Shown: positions 51,101 through 63,931 of the stretch, one piece after another
Position numbering within the stretch: the stretch's first letter is position 1
How the letters are laid out: every line of letters begins with the position of its first letter
Assembly (NCBI GenBank): GCA_028564675.1
Contig: JAOVVO010000046.1
Coordinates: forward strand, 168,683 to 232,682
Direction of reading: 5' to 3'
Length of the DNA stretch: 64,000 nucleotides
Source of the DNA: Onchocerca lupi
Lineage: Eukaryota; Nematoda; Chromadorea; Rhabditida; Onchocercidae
Translations under genes and position numbers: made by a program
The notes under the pieces: model-generated
The model's database searches: none
Told to the model about the DNA's origin: nothing
The model's input: the letters and a program-made list of their open reading frames with translations, nothing else

Positions 51101-53054
51101 AGATTATTTCCATTTCTTAATCTATTTTAGGTAACAAATGTTCGATAGATGTGTGCACAGTCCATAAAGGGGATGATCTCATGCGAATATCTGCAAATGC
51201 AATCTCATATGGTTGGCTTGGTGATGTTTTGGCCGATTCTGAAAGATACAGATGGATGGGACCTCTGAGATATCAATATTCCGGTATGTTTTGGGTTTGG
51301 TGAGATTAAATTTTATATTCTCATTTGCTCATAGGAATTTTTTTTATTATGCATAGTTTCATTTCATGTAGCATGTTTCAGCCTTACGAACAACAGTCCG
51401 TAATCCTGCTTATTTTGGGCGTGTATCGTTCAGCTTGATCTCAGAAGCTGCGGAAAAGAACGATTTAAGTATTTTGCCCAAATGCACGAGTCCATGTTGC
51501 ATCTGCGACAAGTGAGTTTTAAATTATGAGTTTTATGAATTGTGAGTTTTAAAATATTTTTCTATCTTATATATATTATTGAAAATCTATATTTATGAAA
51601 AGTCTTAAATATCGATTTTCAAAAATAGATGTAAGATAGGAAAAATATTCGTGCTTGTCACTTAAAATTCATACTTTCCACTTTATTTGAATTATCCTTA
51701 CATATGTTTGCATTCGTAGCCTTTCTGTTTCCTTTCCGTCTATAATTAGATCCATATATGAAACAAGTCCATATTTACTACTTTGTGCAATTAGAGGCAT
51801 ATTTCGTCATATGAAGTTGAAACCCAAATTCGTGTAAAGCACTTTCGTATTTTTACGAATCTTGATATCTCTTTATTTTTTAGTTTTTTTTTTTTTTTAT
51901 GCTAAATGCTTTATCTATGAATGTGAGTACAAGAAAAAAGAATCCCCAAAATCGTAGCAGCTTCCAAAATCTTTTTTATCAAATAACCTAATCACGAATT
52001 GTGATTAACATTTTTTTCAGAAATGTTGAAGCTGATAAGAACTATCCATTTCATTTACAAACTGAATTTTCCCATATCATTTGTTGCGTGGTGCCATGTG
52101 TTAGTCCATTTACACCATATGGTTTGGCTCCGTTCACTGGTATTGGTGATGGAAGCATGGATTTAGCTCTAATTCCACGAATTTCGCGATGTTCCAATTT
52201 GTCATTTATTCGAAAAGTTGCAATGAGTGGACCGAAAAGTGTTTTATCGATGGGCAACAAATTGAATGTTTTTCGAGTTGCTCGATGGGCATTCACCCCT
52301 GCTTCTTTGCTTGAAAGTGTGACTGCTAATGATTCCTCCGATGCAATTGATGCTCAAGGCTCGTGGAATCTGGATGGAGGTTGGTTCTTTGATGTTACAG
52401 TTTCTTTTTATTTTACCATTTATTTGCATTATTTTTTTTCCAATTTTCAAATCAAATCATTATTCTTTATTTATTTTCTCTTTCATTCCTTTCATTAAGT
52501 GCAAGTTATTCGAATGTAATGGCACAGATTAGAGTAGCAAATAAAGTTCATATGTCGCTATGGAATTAAGTCTAAAAATCATTTATGTTTATTCTTAATT
52601 TCTTTTGGAAACTTATAGGAATTTCTTTCCCTTTAAAAATATTTTGTCATTCTAACTTTTCATTTGCATATTTTTTATATTATTATTAGAGGAAATTCAC
52701 TTTGTTTGCTTATTCTATCATGTGTATAAGAAAATTGATCTGGACGGGAAAAAGTAGACCCCTTAATGTTAATATTTTGATTTTCAGAAATATTGCCACA
52801 ACCAAAAGATGCTACATTCCAGTTCAGGTACGTTTTTTTTTTTTCAAGAAATTTCATTCTCAAGATAATTTTCAAAAAGAATTCCCATCTCATTTTTTTA
52901 TATAATGCTTCTTATTGTTGTTAGGTTGCATCCTCGGTTAATAAAATACTTCGGACGTGAAGTTGATCTAAATGCTCCTGTAAAGCGAACTGGTTGCTGC
53001 AGACGAGATTATAAAAAGCTATCGAATATTGTTCGAATACAATTGAGCCAATAA
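48171..53054 (+). CDS. Ceramide kinase
   Basis: Phosphorylates ceramide to ceramide-1-phosphate on membranes, using a diacylglycerol-kinase-type catalytic fold. Exons: 48171-48319, 48480-48588, 49089-49242, 49432-49517, 49847-50025, 50719-50882, 51131-51283, 51382-51511, 52021-52379, 52788-52827, 52925-53054. All are in phase, giving 550 aa (human CERK is 537). Residues 1-135 match the divergent PH-like N-terminal region (VVFDRSRKFIKFTL). The catalytic domain has the nucleotide-binding loop FVNPFGGKGKAKKIY (~150) and VVSVGGDGLFNE (GGDG at 211-214), then GIIGAGSANSI. The C-x3-C-x2-C motif typical of ceramide kinases is present as CTSPCCIC (Cys366, 370, 373). GIGDGSMDLALIPR marks the C-terminal half, and the end includes SWNLDGE. 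Sphingosine kinases lack the CxxxCxxC motif, so CERK is preferred. A polyadenylation signal lies at 53084. A bacterial-derived segment lies directly upstream. Confidence 0.93.
49543..49568 (+). repeat. Poly(A) tract in ceramide kinase intron 4
   Basis: A run of about 25 A occurs shortly after the exon 4 donor. Confidence 0.7.
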
Positions 53055-55262
53055 TCTCTGTTTCTAGTAAACATCTATTTGTTAATAAATATCGAACCAA
53101 TTTTGGATGATTAGAGGTTGTTTTTGATGGTCATTCTTTTTTTTTTTGCTTCATGAATCTCGCTTCCTTTTGTTACGAAAAAATAAATGAAACAAAGGTT
53201 GAAATATAGTTTTCAACTTTTGTTTCATTTGTTTCTTCGTTGAAAGCTATATTTCAACTAAATAAAAAATTTCACACGAAGTTCGTGAGAAAGTGGAAAA
53301 TAGATGGAAGAGTTGAGTGATAAGAAATTTATTTTGAAATCTAATCGCATTATTCCATAAATATCGATGGAACGAATAACTTGTGTTAATGATACCATCC
53401 TCTGGATACTTTAATTTGTCTATTCATTTTAATAAAAATTTATCAGCTTATCTATTATAAAGAAAATTCAATTTCATATTTTATTTTACGCTGTTTTTAG
53501 TCGATAAAAAATATGGAAATTTTGTTAGGATTTTTGAAGCTTTAATGGCATCTATATTTGATTTTTATAATTTGAGCAGATATATTTATTATTTTAACAT
53601 TCTATGACGGTTTTTCTCTGACTTTATTTTGAAGCATAAAGTTTGTCGCTTAATTATATATTTTATGATAACATTGTATAGTACGCTTCTCTTCTCGAAA
53701 TCGTTGCCTGTTTTGAACAGGTCGTGTCTTTATTTTCAAGTGCTGATTTATTGCTATTTCCCATCGAAAGATTTGACTAACTAAATATTCTAAAAAATTT
53801 GATGGATAAATATTTTCTTAGACTATCGTTAATTGGTTTCTTTGTTTTTAGCTTGTCTTTCCAAACTTGCCTCACTCGTTTTATATTGAGGTGAATTTCC
53901 TGTATATAATAATTTTATATTATGCATGATATTTTTACAGAAACATTTTCGGGTTTCGAATTTATATTATATTCAGGAGTCAGCATTATCTATGATTTTT
54001 TCTATACATACTACGTTAACGAAAATTTTTATCTCACTGTTGTGTTCTGGCTTGCTCTTTGCATTAGGAAGACTTGATAATAAAGAATTTAATTGTGCTA
54101 GGTGTATTTATTCTATTGTTCATTTGATACAATGCAAAGATGGATCTATATTACTTCACTTAGCTTCAATTAAACATTTTAATAAATTTGTATTTTGATT
54201 CATAATATTCTAATTCTACACCTTCATATTTGCATGTATATTTTGCTTATAATAAAATTATCTTGAATGTGACCATATGTTAATGGCATAAAGATTGTAA
54301 ATATTCATCTGCAATACTTACTGTAAGTGAATGTTCTGAAAAGGGATTAAAAAATCATAGGCGAATATTAAATATTTTAGCTGTTTTTTCAATGAAATCT
54401 ATTTAAAAGGAAGCATCTTACGTAATCAGCCATTTGCATACAATTTCTGAAGAGTTGTTCTTGATGAACCGTTCTTCAACTTATTGCGCAACTGGTTTTC
54501 GACAAAGTAGCGTGAAGTTTCTGCGCGATTTCAGTTGGAGTGCTAAAGTAAATTTAAAATTTGATATGTTGCTGGTGATCTTTTTTTTAATTTGCTGAAG
54601 TTTGAACTAATAAAACTTCCTAATTTTTCGAGAGAAATGGGCGTTAGTTTATTTCCTGTATCCATACTGCTTATATTGCAGAACTGCCAAGTTTTTTATA
54701 GGATTTCGGGGCGTTGTAAGTTAACTCACCTCAATGGTTTCAATTAATTTTGGTTAATAAAGAAAAGTTATTGTAATTGATTTTAAATATTATACTCTTT
54801 TTTAAATTAGTCCCAGCAAATGATGTTTTTTTTCAAATTGTGTGAATCAGTACAATTTATAGTTGGTTGGTGATTGTGATACAGCAGTGGAGAATCTCAG
54901 ACCTATAATTGCGCTTACGTTACATTTTACTGAAGGTTCCACCAAAACATACGAATTTACTGAGAAAGAAGTAATTGAATTTTTCTACAGTATGAAATGA
55001 GCGCTTAAATTTCGGGATATTATAAAGTGGTACAATTTTGAATTAATCTTGAGTTCCTGCTTTATCTTCAAAAGAATTAAGGCATTTAAATTTTCTTAAA
55101 TTGATTGGCAGTTATGTTGAAATTATTGCTCAGAGTTTATAGGAGCGAATAGTGAAGTAAGCGAACCTTCGCTTTTAGTAATTCTAAATTTCTCTCTTTT
55201 ATAGTTGAAACGTTTTATTGGCGATTTAGAAGCAGTCCAGCAAAAATTTAATCAAGGGTAAA
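53055..55262. other. Intergenic region between ceramide kinase and DHODH
   Basis: It holds the kinase 3' UTR, a strong inverted repeat at 53185-53230, and AT-rich DNA. The 90-codon frame at 53926-54198 has no recognisable features. Confidence 0.5.
53185..53230. repeat. 20-bp inverted repeat with a 6-base loop
   Basis: AAATGAAACAAAGG.. (53185-53204) and its near-exact reverse complement (53211-53230) are separated by TATAGT, with one G-T mismatch. The inner part, GTTGAAATATAG (53198-53209), is also exactly complementary to CTATATTTCAAC (53247-53258), so two alternative stems compete. It lies about 100 bp past the kinase polyadenylation signal. Confidence 0.7.
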
Positions 55263-58200
55263 ATGTATCCAAAATTATCACCAGGGTGAGTGCTTTTTGA
55301 ATTTATTTCAAAGCTGTTAAGCTATATTTCGCAGTAACGAAGATTTTTTTTTGTTTTTTTTTTCTTTGTTTTTTGGAATTAATGACTTTCAATTTTTCTT
55401 TTCTTTTTTTTTTTTTTCTTTTCATTTAAGATATATTACGAAGTCAACTGCCATTATTCTTTCATCTTCCACGTTGTTATATGGATTTACCGAATATATA
55501 ACAGGAAATGAAGTCTTTCAACGGGAACAAGTAAATATTTTGCTTCTAAATTTAATTTTGTTGAGAAAAGTGAAAGTTCTCCAAAAAACTTGGAGTTTAT
55601 GAGAAATGCATGGTCGCTGAAATATTGAAATTTCATAGTTAGAATTAAATTTTCAGTTTATGCCATTATTGCATTGCATGCTGAAACCAGAATTGATAGC
55701 GCAATTCAATATTTATTTGGCAAAGTATCGTTTGTTACCGCCGTTCAGTCACAGCTATCGGGAATATCCGGAGCTTAATTGTAAGGTTATGAATATGCAG
55801 TTCAAGAATCCAGTTGGGTTAGCTGCCGGCTTTGATAAAGGCAAGAGATTTTTGATTTTTCAAGTGCTTTAATAAGGAATCCGTATTCACTAGATGTTAT
55901 AAATATTTTTATTCTACCAACAGTATGAATGGAATATCTTATATAAGTAGTTACCAATAGTTGTATAATTTTAACAGGAACAATTTCTCGAGATATCAGT
56001 GTCTTGCTCAAGAAAAATCCATTAATTTTCTTGTTTAGAGTTATGAATTCGTTATTCCAGTTCCTTTTTCTAGACGCTGAAGCAATAGATGGTTTACGAA
56101 AAAGTGGTTTTGGTTTTATTGAAGTTGGCACAGTAACACCATTGCCACAAAAAAAGGATTCAGATTCTATGGTTAGACGTTTATCCGGAGATGAAGTGAG
56201 TTTTTTCCAATTTCATTTCAGTGAAATCATGCAAAACAAAAATTTTGGGGAGAAAAAATACAGAGTGTAGTTATACGGAATTTGTTGTTTTTCCCTAGTC
56301 ATTTTGATCATTGACAGACATTTGATGAAGAATGATGCTTTTCGAGTTTCAAAACGCATTTCACATTTCGAGTTTATTCGAGCATGGTTCCACAACACTG
56401 GAATTTTTTTAGTATTTAATAAGGTCATTTAAAAATAGGAAGGAATTTCAAATTTTATTAGAAATATAATATACTTAATAAATGATTGTTTTGAATGAAT
56501 TCTGTATATTTTTTTCAAACAAAATATATGATTTTATCAAAAAATAGCAGGATATTTTCGATTTTAAGAAAATTCATTCATTATTGAGTAAATTAATGTC
56601 TTCTGAAATTTCCGGGCAAAATTTTTATTATTTTTGCTTACATTTCAGGGATATATAAGTCGCGGTAAATTTAAAAGTGCAGGATTGGGTAATGTATATT
56701 TGTTTGTTAAAAAAGCTTATGATCGAAATGCTGTTGTCCCGCTTGGTGTAAATATTGGCAGAAATGCAGTTCGTAATTCAGATTTTTGATATGTTTTTCT
56801 GCGACTCTTTTTAGTATATCTTAAGAAAAAAGTTGGATGACATTGTCAATTTCATATCTTTTATGCATGTTCCTGATTTTTGATTATATGTGTTTATGTT
56901 TCCATATTTCGGTTTTTAAAACTTTAGCTAATTTTGGATATTACAATTAATTTTTTCGAATATGAGTCTGTTTTGATAATATTTTTGAATCTGTAGGGAA
57001 TGAAGAATCTTGTCTGGTTTTGTTAATAGATTCTCCTCTTTGCATCAAGTCAAGTTCATGTTTTTATGAAGTTAAGTTTATGAATCAAAATAATATCCAC
57101 CTTCAAACCCCTAGGTTTACACAAAATAGTTCTGCTCTTAATATTTAATGGCAAGATAAGCGTTAAGTTCCAGATATATGCAATTCAGCACTTCTTTTTT
57201 TTGTAAATAATTCTCACCTTTTACTGGATGAGGCTTCTGACAAATTAAAATTCTTTATTTTCAGGGATTTAATCGGCTTAAAGCGGATTACAGTCTTGGT
57301 ACTTATTATTTTGGTCCTTTTTGTAATTATTTGGTTGTGAATTTTGGGAGCCAAGCTGGTCTGGAAACAATCATTGATCTGGAAATTGTCAGTACAACTC
57401 TTCATTTTAGCTTTTTCTTATTTTTTAATTTTCTTTATTAGTAACTAAGTGATGTTTTAGGCTTTACAAGGCGTTACTTCTGCTGTTAACCAAATGATAC
57501 AGGCCAATGAACCTCCGCCGAAAATTCTGATCAAAATCCCGCCTGATTTATTGATCGCAGACTTAAAAACAATCATTAAAGTATGTTTTTGTTTTTGGCT
57601 TTGACTGTTGCACCTGTAAGCTCAAATCTCTGAAAAAAAAAAAAAGCAAAAAACAACAAATCTAGAATCATGTATTTTATTTACAAAATATTTTTTTCTT
57701 ATATTTTGCTTTGCACGAATCCTTCTGTCAATAAAATAATAATTTAAAGATAGCACTAAATAAACAATATAATATAAATGGCATCATAATTTCGAATTCC
57801 ACCACCAATCATCCGAAAAATCTTCAAACTGTGCTGCAAGACGATGATTTTTTAAGTGGCAAGCCACTGCGAAATTTAAGTACAGATTGTATATACAATG
57901 TTTACAGGTATCTTTAAATATTTTCTGGGATCGAGATTAGTATGATTGAGGTATTATCTTTAAAATTATTGGAATATTTATTAGAAATAAAAACTGAAAG
58001 TGAAACATAAAAAGTATGGGTGCAGTTTAATTTAGTTCACTAGCGTTGCTATAATTTGCATGATTTCTTGGAAATTATTAGAATCTTCATTATAATGATC
58101 ATGGAATATTCTCTTAGAATATTTTAATTCAATTAAGTTTTGTAGTTTATCACATGGTAAGATCCCGATTATTGGATGTGGCGGTATATCATCCGGTCAA

Positions 58201-59554
58201 GATGCATACGAGAAAATTCGAGCTGGAGCAAGTCTGTTGCAGCTTTATTCATCACTTCTTTATCAAGGTAGGATGTCAAATTATAGATGTTTAAACTGTA
58301 CGCAGCTTCATTTTTGTAATGAAAATTTACAATCGAATTATGTGTCTGATCCCTTGTTCTCGATTTATGGGAAATTTTATTGATAATATATTTCTTGCAG
58401 GTATCAGTCTACTTATATTACAGTATTTCATAAAAGATATCCAAATCACTGACTATTTTTATTGCCGTAATATAGCTACTTTTTGCAGTGTAGTGTTTAG
58501 TTGTTCTTTGAGTACTCAAATTTCACCGGAAAAGAGCTTGGATGCACTTGTTATCTATTGTGGCAAACAATTTTTTATTAAATTTAATGGGCTGCTAGTT
58601 ATTTTATTGCTATTTGGTATTTGCTTTCAAATTTGCTTCGTTATTATCATAACAATCCCTTGCTAAGTTCTAAGTTTAACTAGTGGGACATCTGCTACAA
58701 AAACAAAATTATGATATAAAATGACATTTCCATTAAGGAGCATAGAATATTATCATTTCTTTATTTTTAGTTTTTGAATTACTGTTATTAATTCGAGTAA
58801 ATTTTTTTTTAGAGAAAAAGTGATTCATTTTCCATATCTAAAAATTTTTATATGCGACAGATTTTCTGAAATTCCCAATTTCGGGTATCGATTTTTGTAG
58901 CCTCATATCTTTTTCCTAGCCAGACTTAGCATAATTTCAATAGTTTTAAAAGTAATTTTCAATGCTTGGGAAGGGTCGAAAAACTTGAAAAAGACACAAA
59001 AAATTTCAAAGAAAAAAAACATTCAACTAATGGAAATTCATAATTGGCGTACAGATATTGTCGACAACATTTGTCTGCAGCTTTACTTCATTTTGCAGTC
59101 AATTTAATACATGAACATACGATGTGTTCTGGGAAAACAGGGAAAAATTAGTTTTGAGCTTCTGTGCTCTCCGAGCTCCTTCTCTCCAGTATCTTTCCTC
59201 AGCTTTCAGTCCGTGATCCCCTTCCTTTAATTCAGTAAAAATTGTAATTGTAAAAATTTTTTGAAAAATGATTTTGGGAATATTACATATTTGTTGAAAG
59301 GAGTTCAAGTACATATGTCGATTAAGGAAAGTTATGGGTTTTAAATTTTCATCAGCTTTTTGATTTTGTTCCTACATTTTCGCTTTTTTTAAAATTTCCT
59401 GAAATTTCAAAGAAATCCGCACAATCGTTTTAATGAATGCTTTCTTCCAGGTTTTCCAGTTATAGGACGAATAAAACGGGAATTGGTGGAATGCCTTGCT
59501 CGGGATGGTTTTCGCAATATTTCTGAAGCTGTTGGCGCTGATCATAGAAAATAA
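55263..59554 (+). CDS. Dihydroorotate dehydrogenase, class 2 (mitochondrial), with altered active-site loop
   Basis: DHODH oxidises dihydroorotate to orotate with FMN, passing electrons to ubiquinone at the mitochondrial inner membrane (pyrimidine synthesis). Exons: 55263-55285, 55431-55530, 55657-55840, 56074-56195, 56649-56768, 57265-57387, 57461-57580, 57750-57907, 58146-58267, 59451-59554. Length is 391 aa (human 395). An N-terminal membrane segment (STAIILSSSTLLYGFTEYIT) marks class 2. FMN-site elements are intact: FKNPVGLAAGFDK, GVNIGRN (Asn178), LVVN (Asn209), ILIKIPPDL (Lys249), SNSTTN (Asn280), PIIGCGGISSGQDA and IRAGASLLQLY. The catalytic loop, SSPNT in human (catalytic Ser215, Asn217, Thr218), reads GSQ at 211-213, two residues shorter. 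The position of human Asn145 is Ser147 (YISRGKF). The exon 3 donor is GC (AAAG|GCAAGA). A polyadenylation signal lies at 59696. The gene is transcriptionally well formed, so a divergent or non-catalytic DHODH is more likely than a decaying pseudogene. Confidence 0.9.
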
Positions 59555-62500
59555 TGATTATAATTTTAATCCTTATCATGTGTTATTTTAATGATCGTTC
59601 TGCAATAGATGGATCTAGATTTCCCTTCACTCTGAATAGTCTTTAAAAGTAGAAGCAATATATAGTTAATATGCAGTTGTTTTCATATAGAAGGAAATAA
59701 AATTCCTTTATATTTATGAAGATTATATTATGAGTGGAATTTTACTTTGGTGCTGATTGAAATGTTAGATTGTCCCTTGTTAAATTCAATAAAATTCATT
59801 TAAATCTTTCTTTTCCAGCAGCAAACATATGATGCTGTTCAGCTTTTTGTTCGTCTCCGGTACTAATGTTGCAGGAAACGAGACATGAACACTGCACTGC
59901 AAATATGTGCATGCAGTAGCGCAGTATTCGCATATATGTAAAAGTGATGAGTGATATAAGCCTGAGCAGTAAGTTCTCATTCATATCGCAGTGACAGTGT
60001 GTGTCATCATTTATTACGTTCATTCTATTTTCCAAAAAATTGCTAGTCGACCGCGTTCGATTGCTTGAGGTGGATTGTTAATTACAAGTACAAGGCCGTT
60101 GTGGTGTTTGTTTTAGTCGCTTTACTTGCTGCCTACTCACTAACTTCCTCTTTTTCTTCAGTGAATCAACATAAACTTGCACCACTACTATTTTAGTCCT
60201 CCATTACTGGATAATAATTTTGCATTTTAGGCGAATTAATTTCTGCATTTTCAATGCGCTTTCCACGACTAACCCATTAACAACTAGCCAGTAGCAATGG
60301 CACTGCAAGCAATTCACACTTCAAAAAACCAATGAATTGAAATGAACTGAATATATTTGTTTGAGGGTGTGCACAAGTCTCTTCGAATCTTTTTCCTGCA
60401 AAGTTTCTGTTGATGTTTGAAAGCGCTTAACGGTGTGAAACAAATATCCCAATTAGTTTGCTGACTGGTGTTCCCTTACTATCTTCTTGATTTCATGTTC
60501 GACATTTATATTTTTCTGGTCAATACTGTCCTAGCAGATCTCACTTCATCACCAATATAAAAGGTATGCGGATAGAAATTGTCGAGATTTTTTAAGTTCT
60601 AAAAGTTAAATGAGACTTTTGTTTTTACATTGAATTTGACAAAAAATTATACTCAAATTCCGCAACAAATTTATTGAATGAGAACATGAAACAGATTGAT
60701 TTATGATAGTTCGTTCACAATATCCACATGGAATGGATCTATAAGTCTCGGTCATTCACTCGTAGTTTGAATGATTTTCAATTTTCAATTAAAAATTTTT
60801 TTAATTAATTTTAATTTTTAATTAATTTTCAATTAAGACTGAGTTGAGTACTTTTGTAGATCGATAGATGCTGTTTATTTTTTGTCCATAATCATGGACT
60901 ATATGAGCTTGATTATATCATCTTACTCGTCCTTCAGAAGTATTTTCAATTCTAGAACTGATAGATTCGAATCAGCTAATGCCATATGAAATTTTTGAAA
61001 CAGTTGGAGAATTCTAGACGATATGTAACACTTCATAATCCAAAATCAAATCCCAAGAATGTATTTTCAAATATTAGTTGTTCTCAAGCTAATAATAAAA
61101 CAACCGCCTGTTTTAATCGGGAACTTGTTGACACTATCTTACTTCTCGTTTCAAAAAATTGAGTTTTAACCTCATAAACAAATTGAAAAATGAATAAAGA
61201 TAAAGGAAAATATTATAAGGAGTCTTGTCCAGGTCTTTATACTGAATCCTTACGTAGCTTTAGCGTAATTAATATATTATTTTCTTTTATTAATAAAAGA
61301 AAAGATTTTTGCGTCGAAATCTTAAATCGCTAAAGTAACCAGTATAAGAAATCCATAAAAAAAGAGAAGAAAGCTTTTGCAGATGCTTGATTTTACCATT
61401 TTAAAATTCCATGAAGAAAAGAGAAAGAATATAAATGCTTGAAAATTTAATTATCGTTCATTTCTTAAATTGATCATTCTTTGGCCAAGTAAGCTAGCCA
61501 ACGAAAAGAGTTATTATTGCTGTTCCCAAATTCACTCTGTTCTAAAGCGCTTTTACCTTCACTTAATTTTGCATAGGCATTGCACGAAAATGAATCAAAC
61601 AAGCGAATGGAAAAAAATTTTTATTTTAATTAAAAAAGAGAGGGAAGGAAAACTAATTGCAACGAAGGTTGAGAAGAAGTAAGAGGCGGGATAGAAAAGG
61701 TATAGGGTAAGCTGTTACTATTAAAGTAAGGGCACAATTTTTTGCACAATTAATTAAAATAGCAGTAATTTTATTCACCACGAGCAAAAACTCTTCATTC
61801 GCTACATTCTTTGCCTTAAATTTCACATTTTTTTTTCTCAGTTCTTGCAAATTGATAATTAATGAGAAGCTCGTTTAATGAAAGCATTTTATATAGAAAA
61901 TTTTATTTTATTTCACTTTTCATGCATTATTGCTCCCATAAAATTGTACCGACCAGTTTTTGCTAGTGCAGACCAAGTGATCTGAATGATTAACAATCGA
62001 ACAAGCTTGTTAAAAATATGGATAACATTATTCTATCACTGATACCATGGTTTTATTTCATAGATCATATATGAGATTACTGTATTGAATGTTTTGTATT
62101 GTTACAGTATTATAATTACAGCTGTGTACTGTTTCAATTATAGTTCTGTTTTGTTCTGTACTTTTACAGTAATTTTATGTTACAGTATTACCATGATCAC
62201 TTATTTTCAAATTTGCAGATAAGTCAACAAATAAATGCAAATATAATTTGTATAAAATATATGTAATTGTAATCACATACAAAATAAATGTAATTATCGG
62301 GCAGCTAGATAAATAATAAATGGCGGACTTAGTTATGACTTTATTTTTATCATTAATTAAAGCACTGTTTTTTTTTAATTTCCTAAAAGACGAACTTTCA
62401 AAACTTAATTTTCCTCTGAAGATAAAAATTAAGAGAATGAAGGGAGATAAAAAGAAGAAATTTGCTGAAAACGAAGAAGACAAAAAAAATATTCGACGAA

Positions 62501-63839
62501 ATGAGCGATTAGTGTTAAATTGTTTGAAACGAACTTGATTTGTTTTTACTACCTTGTCTGATGAAAATAAGTGCTTAATTAATTCTTAAATAAAAAAGAC
62601 GGAAGTTTTAATCCTTAAATAGTGGTTTCTCGTTAAAAATCAATTTTTGAACAGATTTCTTGAACTTTTCATCAGTTATTAAATCACACAAGCTGTCGTG
62701 TTGTGCATTTCGAGTATTACTTGGACGATTAATAAGGCGATTATGTTAAAATCTTTGTTAGATATTTTTATTTCTATACTGTCTAGCTATCTCAATCCAG
62801 GCGTTAGAACTGAAACTGAATCCCAAAATCTAATTTTGAAAATAATTGACGAAAGGAGATACTTTTCACCTCCAGATACTCATAACTCTTCAAATGAGCT
62901 CTGAAAAGTAGTTTAATCAAATTTGGTACTGAAACTTTAAAATTTCGTTTCGAAATTTTTCGTAAGTTTAGAGGGCAACAAGAAATCAGGTTTTTGATAT
63001 AAAGTTAACTTTTTGCAAGATATATTAACCAAGTGTCCAAGTCATTTGTGTGCATATATGTCAACATCAACATGCAGAATATTAAACGAACTCACTTTTG
63101 CTTGATAAGCTTTTATTAATTAATGAAAAAAGTTAAGTTAAAGGCATGTCATGTCATCCATTCTTTTCAGTTATTCTCTTTATGAGTCTGTCGGTATATC
63201 CTATTTTCTGTTGCATTTTCATTTCATTTGTCTCATCTCTTTTAAAGTCCTTATTTAATCCCAATCTTTGCTAACTTTTATTTTGATTTAGTGACTGAAG
63301 AATTGGCATCAATAAAGGATCTAAAGTTCTAAAGTTCGGTCTCTGTCTTGCTACAAGGCAGTTTTTGAGTGTTTTGCACTCGTAAAGTGATTCCTTATTA
63401 CTATGTCAGCTGGCTTCCTGCAAATTCAACTTTTTAAATCTTTTTTAAATAACTCAAATTTCTCAATTTCCTAAATAATAATTCATCACAAATATAGCTG
63501 ATGACGGCAACGCCTTATGATTGCTTCAATTTGTCTCATTCATCTGAAATGACGAATTTCCTAGATTAAGACAGGACAGAACTTTAAGAAATGATGATCC
63601 ACAAGATGGGACTGATTGAGTAAGCTAGGCTCATAATGTGCATCTATTTGATGATATAATTGTCTAGTATTATTGATATTGACACAGGAAATTGCACACA
63701 AAATGAAGTAAATTAGCGAAATGCAGAGTTTGTATGTCTATGCATGTGTTCATTCTCTATGTCACCAATCGGCGTAAGTGCCGAAATATTAATAAAATTG
63801 TTCACTTTGGAATACATTGTCGAAGGAATCTTTCATTGT
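59555..63839. other. AT-rich intergenic region, no gene recognised
   Basis: It contains the DHODH 3' UTR, then AT-rich DNA. An AATT-rich self-complementary stretch occurs at 60775-60838, and repeated TTACAGTATTA-like strings occur near 62100-62190. The short frames (Lys-rich at 62320-62538 and others) have no conserved motifs. Confidence 0.5.
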
Positions 63840-63931
63840 GGTGCTTTTATCACTCATTTATTGTTATTAATATTTATTATTAATCATTATTATTACTACC
63901 ATTATTATTATTATTGTTATTATTATTATTA

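Noticed and set aside
53926..54198. 90-codon frame between ceramide kinase and DHODH
   Set aside because: No recognisable motif. Composition is that of intergenic DNA.
58319..58666. 115-codon hydrophobic frame
   Set aside because: Falls wholly in the 1183-base last intron of DHODH and is Ile/Leu/Phe-rich without motifs.
55263..59554. DHODH as a decayed pseudogene
   Set aside because: All ten exons stay in phase with good splice sites, and length and FMN-site residues are conserved. Only the orotate-side loop is changed.
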